DNA of 64,000 nucleotides from Oceanobacillus oncorhynchi (GTDB taxonomy: Bacteria > Bacillota > Bacilli > Bacillales > Amphibacillaceae), in NCBI RefSeq assembly GCF_000821065.1, contig NZ_CDGG01000001.1, forward strand, positions 1,178,001 to 1,242,000, written 5' to 3'. How positions within the stretch are numbered: the stretch's first letter is position 1; every line of letters begins with the position of its first letter. Both the position numbers and the translations under genes were made by a program. Positions 19,301 to 27,312 of this stretch are shown piece by piece. The notes under the pieces were generated by a model. The model had not been told where the DNA came from and ran no database searches. It saw nothing but the letters and a program-made list of their open reading frames with translations.

Positions 19301-21186
19301 GTTACGAACCATATAACACAATTAATGAAGTTACAGAGACTAAAATATTGATCACTATTAATCGAGATTTAAGTATAAATAACTTAAACCTAACTATTCG
19401 ATTAAACAGCTTCACAAATATTCAACAACCCAATACGCAATATACAGTTAGTGGCATTTGGTCGCATAATGGCGTTCCGATAAATAAAGATTTTTTCAGA
19501 AATAACACCTTTAACACCAATCCACACATGAAGCAAGAAAGTATAGATATAAATGAAGATACTGGGTATGTGGTAATTACTTTTCGGACAGGCGACAGTC
19601 CTTATAGTTATCTATTCCACACAGGCGTTTATGCGGATACTGGTGACACTTTAGAAATAACAAACATGCAAATAGAAAAAGGCAATAAAGCCACAGACTG
19701 GACACCTGCCCCAGAAGACACAGACCAACGAATGACAGATGCAGAATCACGCATTACTCAATTAGCAGATGAAATCGATTTAAAGGTAGATGTAGATGGT
19801 ATTGTATCATCTATCAATTTATCTGATGAAGGCATAAGGATTAAAGGAAACTTAATACACTTAGATGGAACCACATTAATAAACGATGGGGTTATTCAGA
19901 ATGCCCATATTGCCAACGGCACAATCGAAAGAGCTAAATTAGAAAGAGCCATTATCGGCACAGCCCAAGTTGAAAATGGAGCGATTACCAACGCAAAAAT
20001 TGCCAGCCTTAACGCTGATAAGATTAATGCGGCTAGTTTATCTGCGATCTCAGCGAATATGGGGACGGTAACGGCGGGTAGATTGCTATCCAATAATAAC
20101 AACATGGACCTTAACTTAAATACTGGTAATCTGACGATGCGGAATGCTGATTTTACTTTAGGTGGCGGAGCTAGTATCCGTTTTACTGACCGGTATAATT
20201 CTCTAACTTTTAACCGTGAAAACATTACTGCAGGCGTTGGTTTTGACATGGGTACTTCAGGTAATCCGATTGTATTTATGGGCAGTGCCTACCCAAGATT
20301 AACCACAAACGATTACAGCTATAGCGGATTAATCATATCATCCCAGCATTCGCAAACGAATCATGGCGGTTGGTCATCTATCGTGAGCCGTAACTTTATG
20401 TTTAGGGATAGAACAGACTACAGCAAAGCAATTCGGATTGACTTAAACAGCGCAAGACCACGAATCGTACCATCGTATACCGGGTCTTATAATTACGATT
20501 TAGGAAGTGCCAATAACAAATTCGATACGTTGCATGTCAGTCGTATACAAGGTGCTACCGTTTATGTTTCAAACCCTGTCGGTCAAGGCGGATGGGCTAT
20601 GGAAACACAGCCTGAAAGCGGAAGTATTTCCATGACATTCCGGGGCATTAACTCTGGCCTGAATAATTTTGTTTATAATCTGGGGTCAACCGCTAATCCA
20701 TTTAACTTTGCGCGTATTAATCACCTTAGACCTCAAAGTAATAGCGTGAGCAGTAGTATTGGTGATTCCAGTAATCGTTACAACTATGTGTATACTAATT
20801 CCTTGTTTGAAGGGTCGGACGTACGAATTAAGGATAATGTCACTGATGCGAAATTAGGGTTGGCTTTTATTAATGATTTACGATTAGTAGATTATCGTTT
20901 GATAGAAACTGAACAATATAAAAATGGCGTCATTGCACAGGAATTAGAACAGGCGCTTATTAATCACGGTGTGGATATAAATAGGCAGAGCATGGTATCT
21001 GCTGATGATGAGATTATGAGCGTGGCTTATAACCAATTAATCGCACCGACCATCAAAGCAGTCCAGGAATTAGATAGGAAATTAGAAGAAGAAATCAACT
21101 GGCAGAGGATAGAGTATCAAGCGTTGAAAAATAAAGTAACCAAATTAGAAGATAGAATAAAACAATTAGAGGAGAGTGCAGCATGA
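16321..21186 (+). CDS. Tail-tip protein fused to receptor-binding fibre and S74 chaperone
   Basis: A 1621-residue protein. Residues about 1-370 resemble the prophage endopeptidase tail (Tal) family. Residues about 400-492 form a fibronectin III-like domain (PSTPVNLEAYGG to SDWSVQVRAAT). Long coiled coils follow. Two related modules, at about 722-896 and 979-1135, begin IGGRNL and end GNKA(S/T)D, a carbohydrate-binding type common in Firmicutes phage fibres. A beta-rich fibre shaft leads to a C-terminal peptidase S74 intramolecular chaperone from about 1498, with GSDVRIKDNV as the likely self-cleavage Ser-Asp site. In the family the chaperone trimerises the fibre, then cuts itself off. Host recognition is the inferred role. 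Confidence 0.9.
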   Translation: MELYIFSQYEQPLAVISEDTGLIETHYRIEVNGLPDEPFAFTIESEHPFAEHIKEENRVVFKDHEGDWRLMTIKEIDDINSSSGPNTIATCEPTFAAELNDHIIVERRFVNQTADVALTAAVNGTRWVAKVEVELGRATTNFYYISSTESIWKTIDVWGGELKDVVEFDEQTNEIKGCYVKIIQRLGTEQGQRFEIDHNTTEIGRTVLSYPKTALYGRGASLETEGGSNTRYIDFGDVEWRTSRGDPVNKPLGQKWVGDPEALDKYGILENGVKRHRDGEFSNQDYEDPEELLKATWEALQDAKRPEVNYRLSVELFDEKVSLGDTCKAIDRKFARPIEIQARVIAMEYDLMDIEGTMVVEMGQFLNLGDDFNDLNKKIEDIKNNPPKQQITEGSYPDRKPSTPVNLEAYGGMEVIQLYWDYADEMFINHYEVYGSRTEDFVPDTQHLLWRGDVSAFAHTVGTDEVWYYRVRAVNYHGRPSDWSVQVRAATDRVLTEDIMWGPELAERMRELHRVSDIIGENGVDLDQISKEAKDLLEQQARIYTDEEIEATRNDILSELDTRTDYLDDQVIDLNNRADGLVSRANDIDDLLYEHGGKFSSIETEIDTVNNRISASIEEIERIDDTVTSNSLELEAHAKSISAKLDELTYTRDKEGILESIEQNTLEIEATAKGLNAKADATIVDEIEDTVTGHTTELELLAAGLRSKVEESFVREAIGDIEIGGRNLIIGTNPSSISEARESWVVGSRTELVEGYTDGVNGLVNSRSEPASGRLFLTNRTLRNHKLKSGEIYTFSGWFYIDSSISLDNGANQILIRTYLETGSFSDSHVKTINVSEYDYDTWYRFEITDIIPEGSNGLSEPRFGLLNRGYVVMSGWQVEKGNKASDYQQAPEDILSVQENHRTLIDQNSREIALQSDSIIDMDGLIKDAHAEISVMSDEISERVTKTIFENETGYLRQSISDVRQFAEGIETTVSNIQIGGRNLFAYTQGVISYEPYNTINEVTETKILITINRDLSINNLNLTIRLNSFTNIQQPNTQYTVSGIWSHNGVPINKDFFRNNTFNTNPHMKQESIDINEDTGYVVITFRTGDSPYSYLFHTGVYADTGDTLEITNMQIEKGNKATDWTPAPEDTDQRMTDAESRITQLADEIDLKVDVDGIVSSINLSDEGIRIKGNLIHLDGTTLINDGVIQNAHIANGTIERAKLERAIIGTAQVENGAITNAKIASLNADKINAASLSAISANMGTVTAGRLLSNNNNMDLNLNTGNLTMRNADFTLGGGASIRFTDRYNSLTFNRENITAGVGFDMGTSGNPIVFMGSAYPRLTTNDYSYSGLIISSQHSQTNHGGWSSIVSRNFMFRDRTDYSKAIRIDLNSARPRIVPSYTGSYNYDLGSANNKFDTLHVSRIQGATVYVSNPVGQGGWAMETQPESGSISMTFRGINSGLNNFVYNLGSTANPFNFARINHLRPQSNSVSSSIGDSSNRYNYVYTNSLFEGSDVRIKDNVTDAKLGLAFINDLRLVDYRLIETEQYKNGVIAQELEQALINHGVDINRQSMVSADDEIMSVAYNQLIAPTIKAVQELDRKLEEEINWQRIEYQALKNKVTKLEDRIKQLEESAA

Positions 21187-21635
21187 CAATTAAACTACAA
21201 AACAAGGATTTAAGAAACGTAGCTGATTTTCTGAAAAACACATTATCCGTAAAAGGTAAGAAAAACGTTCACCGTATGCGGGTAGTTAAGGCGATTGCAG
21301 ATAAGGACAAGGAGGTGAGAGAGGAAGAAGTTACACTCCTCAAAGATTATGCCAAGTTGGATGATGAGGAGGAGATTATCTTCCTTGATAATGGCCAGCC
21401 AATAATCAAAGAAAAGAAAGAATTTAATGAAGCTCATAAGGATTTATTTGAAGAGGAATTTGTGCTGGATGATAAAAACCTTGAATCATCATTGAAAACC
21501 GTTGAAAAGTTAGTCAATGACTTTGATAAAGAGCTATCCGGTCAACAGGCGGAAGCTCATTTTATTTTAGCGGAAGCATTTGAAAACGCTGAGGAAGAAG
21601 AAACTAAAGAGGAGGAGAATGATAATGATGAGTAA
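21183..21635 (+). CDS. Phage protein, DUF1617-like
   Basis: A 150-residue, strongly acidic, helical protein overlapping the fibre gene by four bases. The beginning (NKDLRNVADFLKNTL, then a basic patch KGKKNVHRMRVVKAI) resembles the DUF1617 phage family, whose function is not known. It ends in a Glu/Asp-rich tail. Confidence 0.65.
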   Translation: MTIKLQNKDLRNVADFLKNTLSVKGKKNVHRMRVVKAIADKDKEVREEEVTLLKDYAKLDDEEEIIFLDNGQPIIKEKKEFNEAHKDLFEEEFVLDDKNLESSLKTVEKLVNDFDKELSGQQAEAHFILAEAFENAEEEETKEEENDNDE

Positions 21636-21879
21636 TTACGAATTTAGAGAAACAGGCTCACGCAACATTGAACGGGACGGCGAGCAGGTTAGATTAGTCA
21701 GTTTTCGAGGTAATTCACCGATTGAAGGCGATGACAGGGAACGACTCAATATTGATGGAGCGATTGTTGTGCAGATAACGGAATATTTCCAAGCTGGTAT
21801 AGATGGAGAGATTCCAGAATTGATTAAAAATAAGGTTGTCGAGCGATTGACAGCACGTGAAACAGAAAACGCTGAATAA
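21625..21879 (+). CDS. Small phage protein of unknown function
   Basis: An 84-residue protein beginning MMSNYEFRETG. Start at 21625 or 21628, chosen because GGAGGAG lies nine bases before; the longer frame from 21580 would begin inside the previous gene with a basic stretch unlikely to be translated. It overlaps the end of the preceding gene. No recognised domain. Confidence 0.7.
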   Translation: MMSNYEFRETGSRNIERDGEQVRLVSFRGNSPIEGDDRERLNIDGAIVVQITEYFQAGIDGEIPELIKNKVVERLTARETENAE

Positions 21880-21892
21880 GCGTTATTTTTTA
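21868..21892 (+). terminator. Terminator before lysis genes
   Basis: AACGC pairs with GCGTT, followed by ATTTTTTA. The stem starts inside the last codons of the preceding gene. Confidence 0.65.
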
Positions 21893-21947
21893 TGGGGTTA
21901 GCGTATCGCTGGCCTCTTTTTAATGTTTAGTTGTTAGGGGGTCAACC

Positions 21948-22241
21948 ATGCCGAATAAAGAGGAGATGGGAGACATGGATGCTTGGAAAGATAGAATACA
22001 ACAAGATGTGAGTGATTTAAAAAGTAACTATCATCTTATAAAAAAAGATGTGGAAGGTTTACAGCGCAACGATATACGGCAGGACAGCCAGATAGAAAAC
22101 ATGCAAAAAACGCTGTCTGCTATCCAAGAAGATACAAATTGGATAAGAAGAAAGATTACTGGCGCTATTATTACAGCAGTTATCACAGCGGTAGTTGGTG
22201 GAGTTGTCGGTATAGCTGTATCACAAATATGGGGAGGCTGA
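21948..22241 (+). CDS. Haemolysin XhlA family lysis protein
   Basis: A 97-residue protein with an N-terminal coiled coil (residues about 15-65) and one C-terminal membrane segment (AIITAVITAVVGGVVGIAV). This is the layout of XhlA/BhlA proteins, which act with the holin and endolysin at the membrane in Bacillus prophages. The holin gene follows after five bases. Confidence 0.88.
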   Translation: MPNKEEMGDMDAWKDRIQQDVSDLKSNYHLIKKDVEGLQRNDIRQDSQIENMQKTLSAIQEDTNWIRRKITGAIITAVITAVVGGVVGIAVSQIWGG

Positions 22242-22246
22242 TTTAA

Positions 22247-22510
22247 ATGAAAGAGAAACTACAGAAAATCAATAACAAATGGGTGCGGTTAGTTGTGTTT
22301 GTAATTGTGGCTGTCAATTCCGGATTTATGATGGCAGGTTATGAGTTGCTTCCATTTGATAATGACCAGATTGTAACTGGATTATCTATTTTTGCAATGA
22401 TTTTAAGTGAAATCTGGAATCACTGGAAGAACAACAGCTATACAGGAGAAGCACAGGAAGCAGACCGTATTTTAAAGGCATCAAAAGATGATAAAGCAAG
22501 ATGGAAATAA
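22247..22510 (+). CDS. Holin (SPP1 family)
   Basis: An 87-residue protein with two membrane segments (residues about 12-32 and 38-56) and a charged C-terminal tail, typical of SPP1/phi-LC3 type holins. Holins form membrane lesions that release or activate the endolysin. It lies between the XhlA-like gene and the amidase gene. A GGGGAGG site precedes the ATG. Confidence 0.88.
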   Translation: MKEKLQKINNKWVRLVVFVIVAVNSGFMMAGYELLPFDNDQIVTGLSIFAMILSEIWNHWKNNSYTGEAQEADRILKASKDDKARWK

Positions 22511-22535
22511 AGAGTAGCTGCGGCTGCTCTTTATT
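22509..22535 (+). terminator. Terminator between holin and amidase
   Basis: AAAGAGTAGC pairs with GCTGCTCTTT (one G-T pair), followed by ATT. It may lower endolysin expression relative to the holin. Confidence 0.6.
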
Positions 22536-22567
22536 CTATATAAAAAAATTTTAGGAGGAGTTTTATT

Positions 22568-23335
22568 ATGGCAAAAATTTATTTAGATCCAGGACACGGC
22601 GGAACAGACCCAGGTGCAGCTGCAAACGGATTGCAGGAAAAAGTTCTTACTTTAAAAATCGCCCTAAAGACACGAGATATTTTAAATCGTGATTATGAAG
22701 GGCATAGTATTCGTATGAGCCGCACAACAGATAAAACAGTATCACTGACTGCACGCACGAATGATGCAAACAGCTGGGGTGCTGATTATTTTGTATCTAT
22801 TCATATTAATGCTGGAGGTGGCACGGGCTATGAAGATTATATTTATAATGGAAGTGTATCTAATAACACAATAACCTATCGTGATAAACTGCATGCAGAA
22901 GTTATGAAGCAAGTTGACTTTAGAAACCGTGGCAAAAAACGTGCTAATTTCCATGTGTTACGTCAGTCGAGTATGCCAGCAGTTTTAACAGAGAATGGCT
23001 TTATTGATACCACAGCAGATGCGAATAAACTAAAGTCTGATGCTTACCTTGACCGCATCGCATTAGGGCATGCTAATGGCATTGCACAGGCTTTAGGTTT
23101 AAAACGTAAATCAGGTGGCGGTGACGGCAAGCAAGGATATGTTGAGGTTATCACACCGTCCTTATGGACTTACAACACTGCCAATTGGGATGATCGTGCT
23201 GTTATTGTTAATCAAGGAGAAGTTTTTACAGTGGCTAGAGATAAATTTAAAGTTGGTAATGGATATATGTATCAGCTTAAGAGTGGTTTGTATATCACTG
23301 CTAGTACGCAGTATGTAAGGTATTACACTAAGTAA
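22568..23335 (+). CDS. Endolysin, N-acetylmuramoyl-L-alanine amidase (amidase_3)
   Basis: A 255-residue cell-wall amidase that cuts the lactoyl-alanine bond of peptidoglycan. Zinc ligands appear as His10 (LDPGHGG), Glu24 and His79 (SIHINA), with catalytic Glu142 (LTENGF). A Gly-rich linker near 183 leads to a C-terminal SH3-like wall-binding domain of about 65 residues. There is no signal peptide, which agrees with holin-dependent release. AGGAGGAG precedes the start. Confidence 0.95.
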   Translation: MAKIYLDPGHGGTDPGAAANGLQEKVLTLKIALKTRDILNRDYEGHSIRMSRTTDKTVSLTARTNDANSWGADYFVSIHINAGGGTGYEDYIYNGSVSNNTITYRDKLHAEVMKQVDFRNRGKKRANFHVLRQSSMPAVLTENGFIDTTADANKLKSDAYLDRIALGHANGIAQALGLKRKSGGGDGKQGYVEVITPSLWTYNTANWDDRAVIVNQGEVFTVARDKFKVGNGYMYQLKSGLYITASTQYVRYYTK

Positions 23336-23346
23336 GAAATAAAAAC

Positions 23347-23383
23347 ACCCCAAGTGTTAGTTTGTACTCTAACATTTGGGGTT
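23347..23383. terminator. Bidirectional terminator ending the late operon
   Basis: ACCCCAAGTGTTAG pairs with CTAACATTTGGGGT around an eight-base loop, with A-rich and T-rich flanks on both sides. It separates the plus-strand late genes from the minus-strand membrane gene. Confidence 0.85.
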
Positions 23384-23410
23384 AATACCTTGTGAGGAAT
23401 GTTTTGTATT

Positions 23411-23908
23411 TCATACAATAATGTCGCTTTTACTTCTTTGAACATATCTCACAAATATAAAACGCACTAGTGGTCCCATAATAATAATCTGTAGAGGTAA
23501 TGCTATAATCAAGTTCTTACCGAAAATTGCAAAATAATCTGCTGCAACCACCGAGTTAGAATTAAAACCATTATGAATATAAGTTGATACTAATCCATAA
23601 ATAGACATAAAAAACGCCATTCCTAAAACCATGCATATTGATATAGCTAGGACTGTGTAAATTTTCTTATTCGTATTTACAGTCAAATTCAATGCTACCT
23701 TTTTAGCGTTAGGTCCTACTATAAACATATCAAGTATAAAAGCAATAATAAACCCGATTAAAAAATCAGTTATCCCTTCTATTAAAGTCATTTCCCCGAT
23801 TGTTCCATTAAGGTAAAAATTATATATAGTCATAACCAATACCATCCCAAAACACATTATTAAACCAAATTGTAAACTTTCTTTCTTAGTTGTTGGCAAT
23901 TCCATCAT
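23411..23908 (-). CDS. Four-helix membrane protein, DUF2798-like
   Basis: A 165-residue protein with four membrane helices arranged as two similar halves, each with an (F/M)GMVLVMTIYN- or MVLGMAFFMSIYG-like helix. This fits a duplicated DUF2798 protein; the family's function is unknown. It is the first minus-strand gene after the lysis cassette, a typical place for lysogen-expressed cargo. The second of two adjacent ATG codons (23905) is better spaced from GAAGG. Confidence 0.7.
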   Translation of the reverse strand: MMELPTTKKESLQFGLIMCFGMVLVMTIYNFYLNGTIGEMTLIEGITDFLIGFIIAFILDMFIVGPNAKKVALNLTVNTNKKIYTVLAISICMVLGMAFFMSIYGLVSTYIHNGFNSNSVVAADYFAIFGKNLIIALPLQIIIMGPLVRFIFVRYVQRSKSDIIV

Positions 23909-24178
23909 CCCTTCTTTCTTCTTACCTTAGTAAGTATAGAGAAGAAAGAATCTTCTAGTAAGTGAACTTTTTGTGAACAATATACTTACAGAAAAGAGTG
24001 TTTATACATTACGTCTGAGTAAGGTGTTTAAAAATGGTAAAAGAGTAAAAAGCCCTAACGATTGTAGAGTTACATACATAGAATGCTCTGTGGGATATTT
24101 GGATTTGCTTTGGCAATTGGGGCTCAATGGTCAGACCTCGTATAGTCAATTGCGGGCGTCTTTCTTTTCGCATAAAAT
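23909..24178 (-). other. Intergenic region with a likely minus-strand promoter
   Basis: Reading the minus strand, TTACTA and TATACT are spaced by 17 bases upstream of the membrane protein gene. Repeats of TAGTAAGT in both orientations around 23927-23990 could be a regulator site. A 77-codon plus-strand frame at 23973 lacks a ribosome site and was not accepted as a gene. Confidence 0.4.
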
Positions 24179-24204
24179 AAGCCCTTCACGGTGTGAGGGG
24201 CTTT
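24179..24204 (-). terminator. Terminator of the Abi gene
   Basis: On the minus strand, AAGCCCCTCAC pairs with GTGAAGGGCTT and is followed by ATTTT. It lies ten bases after the Abi stop codon. Confidence 0.8.
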
Positions 24205-24213
24205 GACAAAAAT

Positions 24214-25227
24214 TTATTGTTGAGGTATTTCTACCGAACTAATATGCATTGCCTTGTCAAGAAGTTCAATATAATTATCTGGAAGGCCCATTTCCTCTAA
24301 AAGGGTTTGATATTGCATGTATCCACCTTTTTTATAATCATTTAAGTAACCCTCTAATTTTACTCTGAACTCAAGTAAACCTCTATAGTCCGATTGAAAG
24401 AAGTATAGAGATGCTATTAGTAAAGCAGATATATCATTACGCCCTTTTCCTCTCTGATAAGCTTTTTTAGATATGTTAAGTCGTTCATGAAATTCTCTAT
24501 AATACGGAAGTGATATATCTGCTTTATAAGTATAAACTCTACCCCCGTGTGCGCACCAATTTCGAAATTTATTAAATAAACCTATTGCTTTTGTGAAAAA
24601 GTTCTTATCAAGCTCTGTTATATTTTCTTTAGATATTATATCACTGAGAATCTTAGATTTAACCCCTGGCATAGATAATTTATAAAAAATTTTAAGTTCA
24701 CCAAATGTCATATCTTTTACCAAAATCCAAGGAGGTATATTGCGATACTTATTTCGGTAGTATATAAGCGGCTCAACTTCTGGTTGATTAATTTTTTTAT
24801 TAAGTCTATCAAGTAGGTTGTCTCTTTCGTATTTATTATTATGCTTTTGCTTTACTCCAATTCTGTAATTATTTTTATTCAAATATGCATCAGATTTTTC
24901 TCCGTAAAAATGAGAAATACTGTGGGAGATGCTTGAATAGAACACTGCTTCAATATCTAGAATTAATTCCAATGTCATGTATCTCAATTGTCTGTCGTAA
25001 TTATACAGATCTAAAATATCTTCAAACGTTACATCTTGTATGTATTTTTCTTCTTCCGAATCTCCTCCAACTAAAAACATATTTTTGTAACCATTAATCA
25101 AATCATAGTATGTAGTTCTGAGTAGCTTCTTTTTTACAAATTCCTTATTATTTATTATTAGTCCTCTATTTTCTAATGTTTTTATCTGATTATCAATAGG
25201 TATATAAGGCTTGGATTTTTCACTCAT
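24214..25227 (-). CDS. Abi_2 family abortive infection protein (HEPN)
   Basis: A 337-residue protein of the Abi_2 (AbiD/AbiF) family. The N-terminal KPYIPIDNQIKTLENRG and YYDLINGYK regions are typical, and the C-terminal half carries an R-x4-H HEPN ribonuclease motif (RNWCAH, about Arg222 to His227). Members block growth of infecting phages, probably by RNA cleavage after infection. The ATG at 25227 fits AAGGAGGTGAG upstream; a GTG at 25239 is too close to it. The gene stands alone between terminators in the prophage arm, consistent with superinfection exclusion. AT content is higher than in the late genes. Confidence 0.87.
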   Translation of the reverse strand: MSEKSKPYIPIDNQIKTLENRGLIINNKEFVKKKLLRTTYYDLINGYKNMFLVGGDSEEEKYIQDVTFEDILDLYNYDRQLRYMTLELILDIEAVFYSSISHSISHFYGEKSDAYLNKNNYRIGVKQKHNNKYERDNLLDRLNKKINQPEVEPLIYYRNKYRNIPPWILVKDMTFGELKIFYKLSMPGVKSKILSDIISKENITELDKNFFTKAIGLFNKFRNWCAHGGRVYTYKADISLPYYREFHERLNISKKAYQRGKGRNDISALLIASLYFFQSDYRGLLEFRVKLEGYLNDYKKGGYMQYQTLLEEMGLPDNYIELLDKAMHISSVEIPQQ

Positions 25228-25274
25228 TTGAATTCTCACCTCCTTACTACCTATTGTAAATGTATTTCAAAAAG

Positions 25275-25307
25275 AAAAAAACCCCCAACATTCTGTTAGG
25301 GGTTTTT
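25275..25307. terminator. Terminator between the 69-residue gene and the Abi gene
   Basis: AAAAACCCCCAACA pairs with TGTTAGGGGTTTTT, with A and T runs on both sides, so it can work on either strand. It insulates the Abi promoter region from minus-strand transcription upstream. Confidence 0.8.
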
Positions 25308-25488
25308 CAGCCAAACGATGGCTCTTTAATTTATTATACTCATAATAACGCTTAAATATAGCTTAGTCAATAAAAAACAGCTAATTATTTCGTGAAACCG
25401 AAATTTTTTTCTCATTTGAGTATATAATTTATGCATAATTGCGTAAAATATTCGTGCGTAAAAGGGAACCACTCATATAAATAAGCCT

Positions 25489-25698
25489 TCACGCTTGTGG
25501 GAGCTGAATAATAACTACTTCACCAGACCTATCCTCACAAATCCGATCACATTCTTCTTTGCTAGGCGTTTTCTCATACTTGCGATGTTTGCGTACAGCC
25601 ACTACAATTGTTATACCCTCATCGAAATCATTTTCTATTCGTTCCATATCTCTCACTGTACCAAATCCGCAGATATGCCCTTTAATTATTTTTTCCAT
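25489..25698 (-). CDS. Small phage-arm protein of unknown function
   Basis: A 69-residue protein beginning MEKIIKGHIC. The minus-strand start has AGGAGGGG seven bases upstream, which supports translation. It contains four Cys residues (one near the start, one in ECDRIC doubled, none in a CxxC pair) and a central strand pattern. No family recognised. It is separated from the Abi gene by about 260 bases and a terminator. Confidence 0.6.
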   Translation of the reverse strand: MEKIIKGHICGFGTVRDMERIENDFDEGITIVVAVRKHRKYEKTPSKEECDRICEDRSGEVVIIQLPQA

Positions 25699-26044
25699 TA
25701 AAAATCCCCTCCTATAGTAATAATCGTTTGAGAGGAGAGGAAAGGGGCATATAAATAAAATTTTCCCTCAATAATGGAAGATATAAATCTAGCACTAAAA
25801 AAATAATTATCAATTGAATTTATGTTACAAATCAGCAACTTTTTTTACGTTTTTGTTCCATCTAGTATTTTTAAATGCTATCATATACATAAAGAGGGAC
25901 AATTTTAACTATAATTGATTAATTTGTTCAACAATCTACCGTATGTTGCATAAGTTCATTTATAAACGGAAAGAACTATGTATAAAAAGGCGGTGTTTGT
26001 TTATGAAAATAAGAAAAATGATATTTTTAAGCGAGGGGAGAAAT

Positions 26045-26503
26045 ATGCATCGTACTGATATTAATACAGTAGCTAATTTCTTTTTGTCATTAGGCGATAA
26101 AACGATGACACATAAGAAATTACAAAAGCTTTGTTATTATTCGTATTCATGGGGTAAAGTGTTTTTTGATGAAAGTATATTTAAAAATAAATTTCAGGCT
26201 TGGGTGCATGGACCTGTTGATCCTGTTTTGTATGGATTATATAAAGAGAATCGTTGGCATCCAATCCAACAACAGAGTGCGCCAGAAATTAATGATGAAG
26301 AATTAGTGGAATTATTACAGGAAGTCTACGATAGTTATGGACATTTATCCGGTGATCAACTTGAAGCTCTTACACATGAAGAATTGCCATGGAAAGAAGC
26401 TAGAGCGGGTCTACAACCATACGAACCATCAAGAAAATTAATTGATGAAGTTACAATTATGAACTACTACAAAAAAATGCAAGAGGAGTTACAAGACGAT
26501 TAG
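26045..26503 (+). CDS. Panacea (SocA/DUF4065) antitoxin
   Basis: A 152-residue protein with the Panacea signatures: the MTHKKLQKLCYYSYSW opening, the FQAWVHGPVDPVLYGLY block and the LSGDQLEALTHEELPW(K)EAR block. Panacea domains neutralise a wide range of unrelated toxins in two-gene systems. The ATG at 26045 follows GAGGGGAGAAAT; the longer frame from 25943 adds a basic leader with no good ribosome site. The downstream gene starts two bases after the stop, as expected for a toxin-antitoxin operon. Confidence 0.85.
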   Translation: MHRTDINTVANFFLSLGDKTMTHKKLQKLCYYSYSWGKVFFDESIFKNKFQAWVHGPVDPVLYGLYKENRWHPIQQQSAPEINDEELVELLQEVYDSYGHLSGDQLEALTHEELPWKEARAGLQPYEPSRKLIDEVTIMNYYKKMQEELQDD

Positions 26504-26505
26504 AA

Positions 26506-27120
26506 ATGGGTAAAGCCAAAAGAAACATTAATATACCGAAAGCTAAAGAACCTGATCAGCTAGCAAATAAAGGGAAATTATATTCATACTCACAAAATGA
26601 AAAAATCAAAGGAATTAATGAAGATAATGTAGTTTTTTCTTGGAAATTTTTTGATCGAAAACATGAATTATTCAATTGCGGAGCTACTGAAAGTGGATGG
26701 TTTATTAGCCTATTCGATATTTTATATCAAGTATCAGATATGGCTTACATAGAATTTAGACAGCAAAGAAATAAGGGTTTGAGGGTTCATCCTCACGATT
26801 GGAAAGACACTACTGCAAAATTTGATCTTGACGATAATTTGCTTGAACAACTAGAAGAAGATAACGCTTGTATCCAATTTTCTGTTTCTCAAGCAAAAGG
26901 TCGTGTTCATGGTTTTATGATAGACAATATATTTTATATTGTTTGGTTGGATAGACATCATAATCTATATCCTTCTGAAAATCACGGTGGTATTAAGAAG
27001 TATCAAGCTCCATTTACCCCTTTTGAACAACTAGAAGAAGACATGAGACTTTATCAAGTTGAGAACGCTAAATTAAAAGAAGAAATCGATGCTTATGAAA
27101 AACTTTTAGAGGAGTATTAA
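26506..27120 (+). CDS. Putative toxin paired with Panacea antitoxin
   Basis: A 204-residue protein coupled to the Panacea gene. Residues about 40-165 form an alpha/beta domain with SWKFFDRKHELF near the start and VWLDRHHNLYP near the end, a pattern that I associate with uncharacterised partners of Panacea/SocA proteins. The last 35 residues are a coiled coil. I do not recognise a catalytic motif with certainty, so toxicity is inferred from the operon. Its AT-rich codon use resembles the Abi gene. Confidence 0.65.
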   Translation: MGKAKRNINIPKAKEPDQLANKGKLYSYSQNEKIKGINEDNVVFSWKFFDRKHELFNCGATESGWFISLFDILYQVSDMAYIEFRQQRNKGLRVHPHDWKDTTAKFDLDDNLLEQLEEDNACIQFSVSQAKGRVHGFMIDNIFYIVWLDRHHNLYPSENHGGIKKYQAPFTPFEQLEEDMRLYQVENAKLKEEIDAYEKLLEEY

Positions 27121-27151
27121 GAAATTATATAAAATAATTAATTCAAGAAAT

Positions 27152-27170
27152 AAGCCCCAAAAAGGGGCTT
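27152..27170. terminator. Bidirectional terminator between convergent genes
   Basis: AAGCCCC pairs with GGGGCTT around AAAAA, with AT-rich flanks on both strands. Serves the toxin gene and the minus-strand small-gene operon. Confidence 0.75.
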
Positions 27171-27312
27171 ATTTAAATAACTTCCTAATCCCTTTACCAG
27201 CAGTCCGACCCGTCACACGTCTTCCAATCCGTTTACCTACTTTACCTTTCTTCACAGCGTCAACGTCATTCCAGATACGGAGAAACTTATATATGCTTGA
27301 TTTAAGACTCAT
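27169..27312 (-). CDS. Very basic 47-residue phage protein
   Basis: Begins MSLKSSIYKFLR and ends RKLFK; about one third of residues are Lys or Arg, with GKRIGRRVTGRTAGKG in the middle. The start has AAGGAGGAAG upstream and overlaps the previous stop (ATGA). Small basic proteins of this sort occur in Bacillus prophages; function unknown. Last gene of the minus-strand small-gene operon. Confidence 0.75.
   Translation of the reverse strand: MSLKSSIYKFLRIWNDVDAVKKGKVGKRIGRRVTGRTAGKGIRKLFK

Noticed and set aside
22568..23335. Sporulation or host autolysin origin for the amidase
   Set aside because: No signal peptide, and the gene directly follows the XhlA-like and holin genes, so a phage endolysin is the better reading.
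23973..24206. 77-codon plus-strand frame
   Set aside because: No ribosome site; the frame runs through the Abi terminator hairpin and has no domain.
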